Below are positions 60,201 through 64,000 of a stretch of DNA of 64,000 nt, piece by piece. Each line of letters starts with the position of its first letter. The stretch's first letter is position 1. The notes beneath the pieces are model-generated. The model ran no database searches. It was not told where the DNA came from and saw only the letters and a program-made list of their open reading frames with translations. The position numbers and the translations under genes are program-made. Where the stretch lies: NCBI GenBank assembly GCA_027579435.1, contig JANBPK010000810.1:1-64000 (forward strand), read 5' to 3'. This DNA comes from Candolleomyces eurysporus (taxonomy: Eukaryota; Basidiomycota; Agaricomycetes; Agaricales; Psathyrellaceae).

Positions 60201-62434
60201 ACTGTCCAAGACTCCACATCGGTTATCAGAATTTGACGCAAGATTGGTTCAACTGCCAAGTCCGCATTCACCTTATCCAAATCCTGATTTACCAGGTCTG
60301 CCTCAGTATACCAACTCCCAAAGACAGTTCCAGGACCATTCAAGACAGACGGTACGTGCTAACCCCCCAACTGTGCATTTCAGGTTGATTAAGTTGCCTT
60401 GTAGATACTGGATCCACCGGTTACATGAAACACTGAGGCCTCCTGTTGATTATCTAGGATCCGAGACAAGTGTAATGGAAGCAGGGTCAAAAGTTCCTGA
60501 AGCTGCGCCAGGTTCACAGACCATTGTAAAGTGGCTACATGACATACTTGGAAACCGAGTGCTACCTTTTGACAGAATGCTCCTGACATTTCTCTATGAA
60601 GCAGCATCATTGCTGATGCGCTTTGACAGAAATGCAAGGAACAACCTGATGAAAATACCATTGCTTGGTGTTTTTGCAAAGCAAAGCCTCTATTACAGAT
60701 CCAAGGGCACTGTCTACTCTGTTCCAGAGCTGTACCACTGCTTAAGAGCTGCTGATCATAACTTTATTTCGGCAGGGATTCGATTCTTCCAGTAAGTCAG
60801 CATCTCACTCTGTGCTGCCCTCTCAGCAAACTAAGCTTCATTTAGGCACATTGTGGACAGAAGGATCAAAATTGACATTGGCATCAACGTTCTTTGTCAC
60901 CTGGCCGAATTCCTTGCAGGATCTTGTATTCTTGCTCATGTGCAATTCAACTTCCACAATGTCATTCTTCCTCGAGGCTGGATTCTGGCTCTCCTCCATC
61001 AAATAGCAATGAGGAAACCTGAAACTGCGCTCCTTGATAGGCTGTTACTTTCTATGCAAGCTCTCCTCAAGGATTTGATCCAGGGTGGCGAAGAAGCCAG
61101 TATGTTGGTTTTGCAACATGTGTCTAAAAAGTATTGCCGAAGCTGAGCCTGATTTTCAGGGTACCTCTTATTTGAAGGCTGTGACATTATTGAATCCCCA
61201 GGTCTCAAGGAACTTTTCATCCACAGAATGTAAGTTTCCAAGTTGTATTCCCTGAGATGTGCTCTCACACAGTGAACCTTTCTCAGATGTAGGGCTATGG
61301 CTCTCAGTATGTTGCTCTGAAATTGAAATTGGCCCAAGCTTTGTCACTGACATTGTGGGACTAGTTGGCTATAATATTCCTATCCTCAGCCTCCGAGAGA
61401 AAATTGTCAAGATGCTGCAAATTCTGAAAACAACCCAAATTCATTCCTCATTCAGACGGTATGATCTCCCAAACATGCTTCAAAGTGGTTTCTCATTGTC
61501 CTGCCGGTAGATTTGCGATGGCTCGAGGTTGGGGAGGTATTGTTGGAGCCATTCAGATCTCCTGCACCAAGTCTCATTTGGACGAGATGGTCCAGCTCTG
61601 CTCGACCGAGAAACCACATCTTCAGGGGCCTCCACTGGAAGGCATTCGACGTGTCCCTTTCAAGAAACCGCAGAACATTCCTTTAGTGCTATCCACCAGC
61701 CTCTCGGACACCCAAGCCAACCCATTCATAAAAGGTTCCTCGAAACTTCTAGAAGATGCTGCCGCTGAAATGGAGCAGCCAGCTGTTGTTGACTCTCACG
61801 ACCTCCAAAGCTTGCAAAAGAAGAAGGATTTGGCGCTGCGTCTCCTCCAGAAGCATCGACAGCGGGTGAGGAACAAGAAGCTGGAACAGCACAAGACCAC
61901 CACGCAAAAGGCTTGTGACTCCTACTTCGAAACTTGCTTCAAACTGGCACAGGAATCGCAGTGGCCATGTAAACCATATTATAAGAAGATATATCTCGGG
62001 TTGGTCCCTCATCTTTTGGCTTGTGTGAAAGGAGTCGAGAGCTACGCGTTTTCGGCCAAGGCCGAGGCTAAGAAGCGGCTTCGAGGGGATGAGAAGTGGG
62101 ACTATGATGAGACGCGCAAGATGACGAATGAAATGGTGTACGTCTCAAATCTTGGCTCTCGAGCCCGCTTTACTAAAGGGAATCATAAATTAGAGCCATA
62201 ATCAAGGGATGCAAAAAGCTCGGGTCCCAACTGGACCCGTCCTCCGACGTTCACGTACACCAGGACACCAGCGGCCTGAAGCAGCTGGTGCGCGAAGTTG
62301 AGGCGCTTGTGAACCGCATGCCCTCGGGGGCTTGCCCCGACATCCACTTCAATCTCCAATTAGCAATCAAGGGTATCATCACAGAGCCGAAACGTGGGGG
62401 ACGACTCTTGCACATGGAACGTCTTGCTAGTTAA
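54218..62434 (+). CDS. Giant UvrD-like helicase with TPR-like tail (TRANK1 type)
   Basis: A long multi-exon gene. The N-terminus is MKPDARNAPQERWLSKLCSE, a helical region follows, then an SF1 helicase core: Walker A CYVIGRSGTGKTTTM (56250-56330, intron between G and K), Walker B YVDEAQDN (57350-57365, intron just before it), motif III GLFWAGDTAQTIA, NYRSHAGIVRCA (motif IV-like), SKGLEFDDVLLYKFF (motif V, split by an intron) and FLYVAITRSRKNLWI (motif VI). From about 58700 helical TPR-like repeats follow (WATAGRSLFANRRYSQAMHA, AAGCFEKAGNWGDN, VAVLAELGRYQEAAEV). The tail includes a Lys-rich coiled coil (LALRLLQKHRQRVRNKK) and ends HMERLAS. Family knowledge: large TRANK1-like proteins are widespread in Agaricomycetes, function unproven. 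Exon borders are approximate; the N at 58456 falls in an intron. Confidence 0.82.
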
Positions 62435-63545
62435 GCCACCTCTCCTCTTGTCGGGGCCAGGAACGACGCTTTATTTTTCTCAAGGGATACTTAGCTATAC
62501 AAAGGAGAACGATCGTAAATATACCACAAAAAAACGAAGCAGATATGAACAAAACTGCGGCATGATAGAGTTTTAGGTTCTTTAAACTAACTACTTACCG
62601 AGCTATGACCAATCTCTTACCAGTTCCCGATATTTCTCCCGCCTGCTTGATGAACAGATCTGTCTCCACTTTCGTTCAAGGAAGATACCAGAATGGGTAA
62701 GGAAGCAAAAAGTAGGGGTGTGTGAGCCTTAGGACTACAAATCGTCGTCTTTGAGCATGAAGATTGGCGAAAGGGCGAGTTGAAACACGAAACTTCGTCG
62801 TAAGAACTCGAGGGGTCGATGAAGAGAAAAATGTCGGAAGTTTCCGTACCGGCATTTCAACGGCCCTGCCGTTGAGAGGCTGTTGGAGTCCCGAAAGCAG
62901 ATAGTACTGCGTCGAAATAGACATTTAGTTGGAGTTTTGAGATCGAATTAAGTCAAAAGCGCACCTAGTTCTTGTTTTCCCAATTGATGTGTGTCCACCT
63001 AGCAGAATCTCAATGGTTGTTGTTGCGTTGAGATACGTTTCAACGGCTCTGGTTGATGCTTGCCGTAGAAAGCCGTTGATTCCCGGCACGGACTTTTCCG
63101 ACAAAGGGTCCAGCAGCTCTGGCTGCCAATAGCGAATCAAATACCGGATCCTCCTCAACGGCCTCGATTGCGTGCTCCTTTTTTTGTTCTTGGCCTTTTC
63201 CGGTAATGTAGTCAGTTGGCGAGACAGCAAAGTATGTTTAAATTTACTACACAAGTTGTGTAGTAGATTGCCGGCCGCACTTGGTCAGAGATTTTCTCAA
63301 GCTCCATTGTCTCGCGCCGATAGTTGACGCTTGAAGGCTGCCATCAAAAGCTCCAGTTACTATTGTCGTTCATCCTTTTCCCTCTCCGATTCTGCGGAAG
63401 CTATGAGCTACTGCAGTCAAGGCCGGACGATCAGCTCACGTACCAGCGACTAGATCTATCTCACTGTCAACCTGATCCGTCCTCTTGACTCGGACGAGCG
63501 CTTTCTCACTCACTGCGCTCTGGACGTGAACCAAATTCGCGCGCC
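62435..63545. other. Intergenic after the helicase gene
   Basis: About 1.1 kb with no recognised gene. Minus-strand open stretches at 62676-62924 and 62925-63254 (the second containing STRAVETYLNATTTIEILLGG) match no family I know. A perfect 21-bp inverted repeat stands at 63245-63265. Confidence 0.45.
63245..63265. repeat. Perfect 10+1+10 inverted repeat
   Basis: TACTACACAA-G-TTGTGTAGTA is an exact palindrome with a single central base. It lies between the helicase gene and its relict copy. It could be a binding site for a dimeric regulator or a remnant terminal repeat. Confidence 0.7.
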
Positions 63546-63990
63546 GTGTTTTAGCATTACCTCATGCCCAATCGATCGAAGTTCCCTCTCGACGGAGTGG
63601 ATTCCTCCTGGTTTTCTGATAACAGTTGAGAACAATGCCACCGACCACAACCGGCCACCCGAGCTCGAGCTGGGTGTAAGTCCTTGTATGTTCATTCGAT
63701 GTTTCTTAACTAAATCGGCTCTAAAAGGTGGAAGTTTGCCTGAGCACCTTTCAACTTAGCTTCTGAAAGGCTCCATAGGGGATTTGGCTAATGGAGCTCC
63801 AAACCACCATGGCGAGATCTCTGAGATCCTCGTTTTACTAAGAAATCTTCAAGTCCGCAACTGTCATCGATCCCGACTCCTTCTTTCCACCTCCCCTGCT
63901 AGCTCGGGACAAGGCAGTCAAGTTTCCCGGTTGCCTTCTCTACCAGTCTCGACCGGAATGCGGGAAACGGCACCGATAATTTGCCGTTTG
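63546..63990 (+). pseudogene. Decayed duplicate of the helicase gene start
   Basis: Blocks line up in order with the first exons of the gene at 54218. CCCAATCGATCGAAGTTCCC corresponds to CCCAATCAGTCGAGGACG; TTCTGATAACAGTTGAGAAC to TTCTGATAGTCAGGTTGAAAC; CTCGAGCTGGGTGTAAGTCC to CTCGTGCTGGCATGTAAGTT, which includes the intron donor. AAGGTGGAAGTTTGCCTGAG, CACCTTTCAACTTAGCTTCT and GGCGAGATCTCTGAGATCCT match the start of exon 2. Indels and stops destroy the frame. The copy runs towards the window end. It is a tandem relic of the large helicase family. Confidence 0.65.
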
Positions 63991-64000
63991 CGTAGGAGGA

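Noticed and set aside
62676..63254. Two adjacent minus-strand open frames after the helicase gene
   Set aside because: They are not joined by clear splice sites and match no family I recognise; listed only as part of the intergenic note.

Overview
The window is nuclear DNA of a filamentous basidiomycete, most likely an Agaricomycete. Genes carry many short introns (about 40 to 80 nt, GT...AG), are packed tightly on both strands, and include families typical of mushroom-forming fungi: short NACHT NTPases in tandem, F-box proteins, and a giant UvrD-like helicase of the TRANK1 type. Gene models were spliced by hand. Several give exact reading frames from start to stop: 722, 399, 197, 749, 350 and 1321 codons for NACHT copy B, the ArfGAP, the SIM protein, the F-box protein, DNMT2 and POLG.

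Layout. 1-7.7 kb: a tandem array of NACHT (STAND) NTPases. Copy A is cut by the window edge, B is complete and C is truncated; a decayed fourth remnant and a broken ARG5,6 (arginine biosynthesis) copy lie between A and B. Copy C runs without a gap into the body of a Bni4-like protein phosphatase 1 regulator (7.7-10.6 kb). 11.5-20.3 kb: ArfGAP, leukotriene-A4-hydrolase-type aminopeptidase, a small SIM/Cys-rich protein and a two-module F-box protein. 20.3-24.5 kb: no supported gene. 24.5-28.0 kb: mitochondrial ribosomal protein mL38 and a FYVE-type protein. 28.0-36.2 kb: an 8.2 kb gene desert. 36.2-49.4 kb: a dense block with a MEI4-like protein, a PHD-finger protein, DNMT2, SRP68, GET3 and a BAH/PHD-like protein. 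49.6-62.4 kb: mitochondrial DNA polymerase gamma and the giant helicase. 63.5-64 kb: a decayed second copy of the start of the helicase gene.

How the genes relate. Most are unlinked housekeeping functions. Two pairings stand out. SRP68 and GET3, which serve the co-translational and post-translational routes to the ER, are divergent with about 101 bp between start codons. DNMT2 and SRP68 are convergent with 35 bp between stop codons. The ends of the window hold families that duplicate and decay (NACHT, TRANK1-like), which fits a birth-and-death pattern around a conserved core.

Sequence quality. Ten single N bases occur, most beside homopolymers. In all four genes where an N falls in an exon of clear frame, the frame shifts at the N. 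These look like homopolymer-length errors, not real frameshifts.
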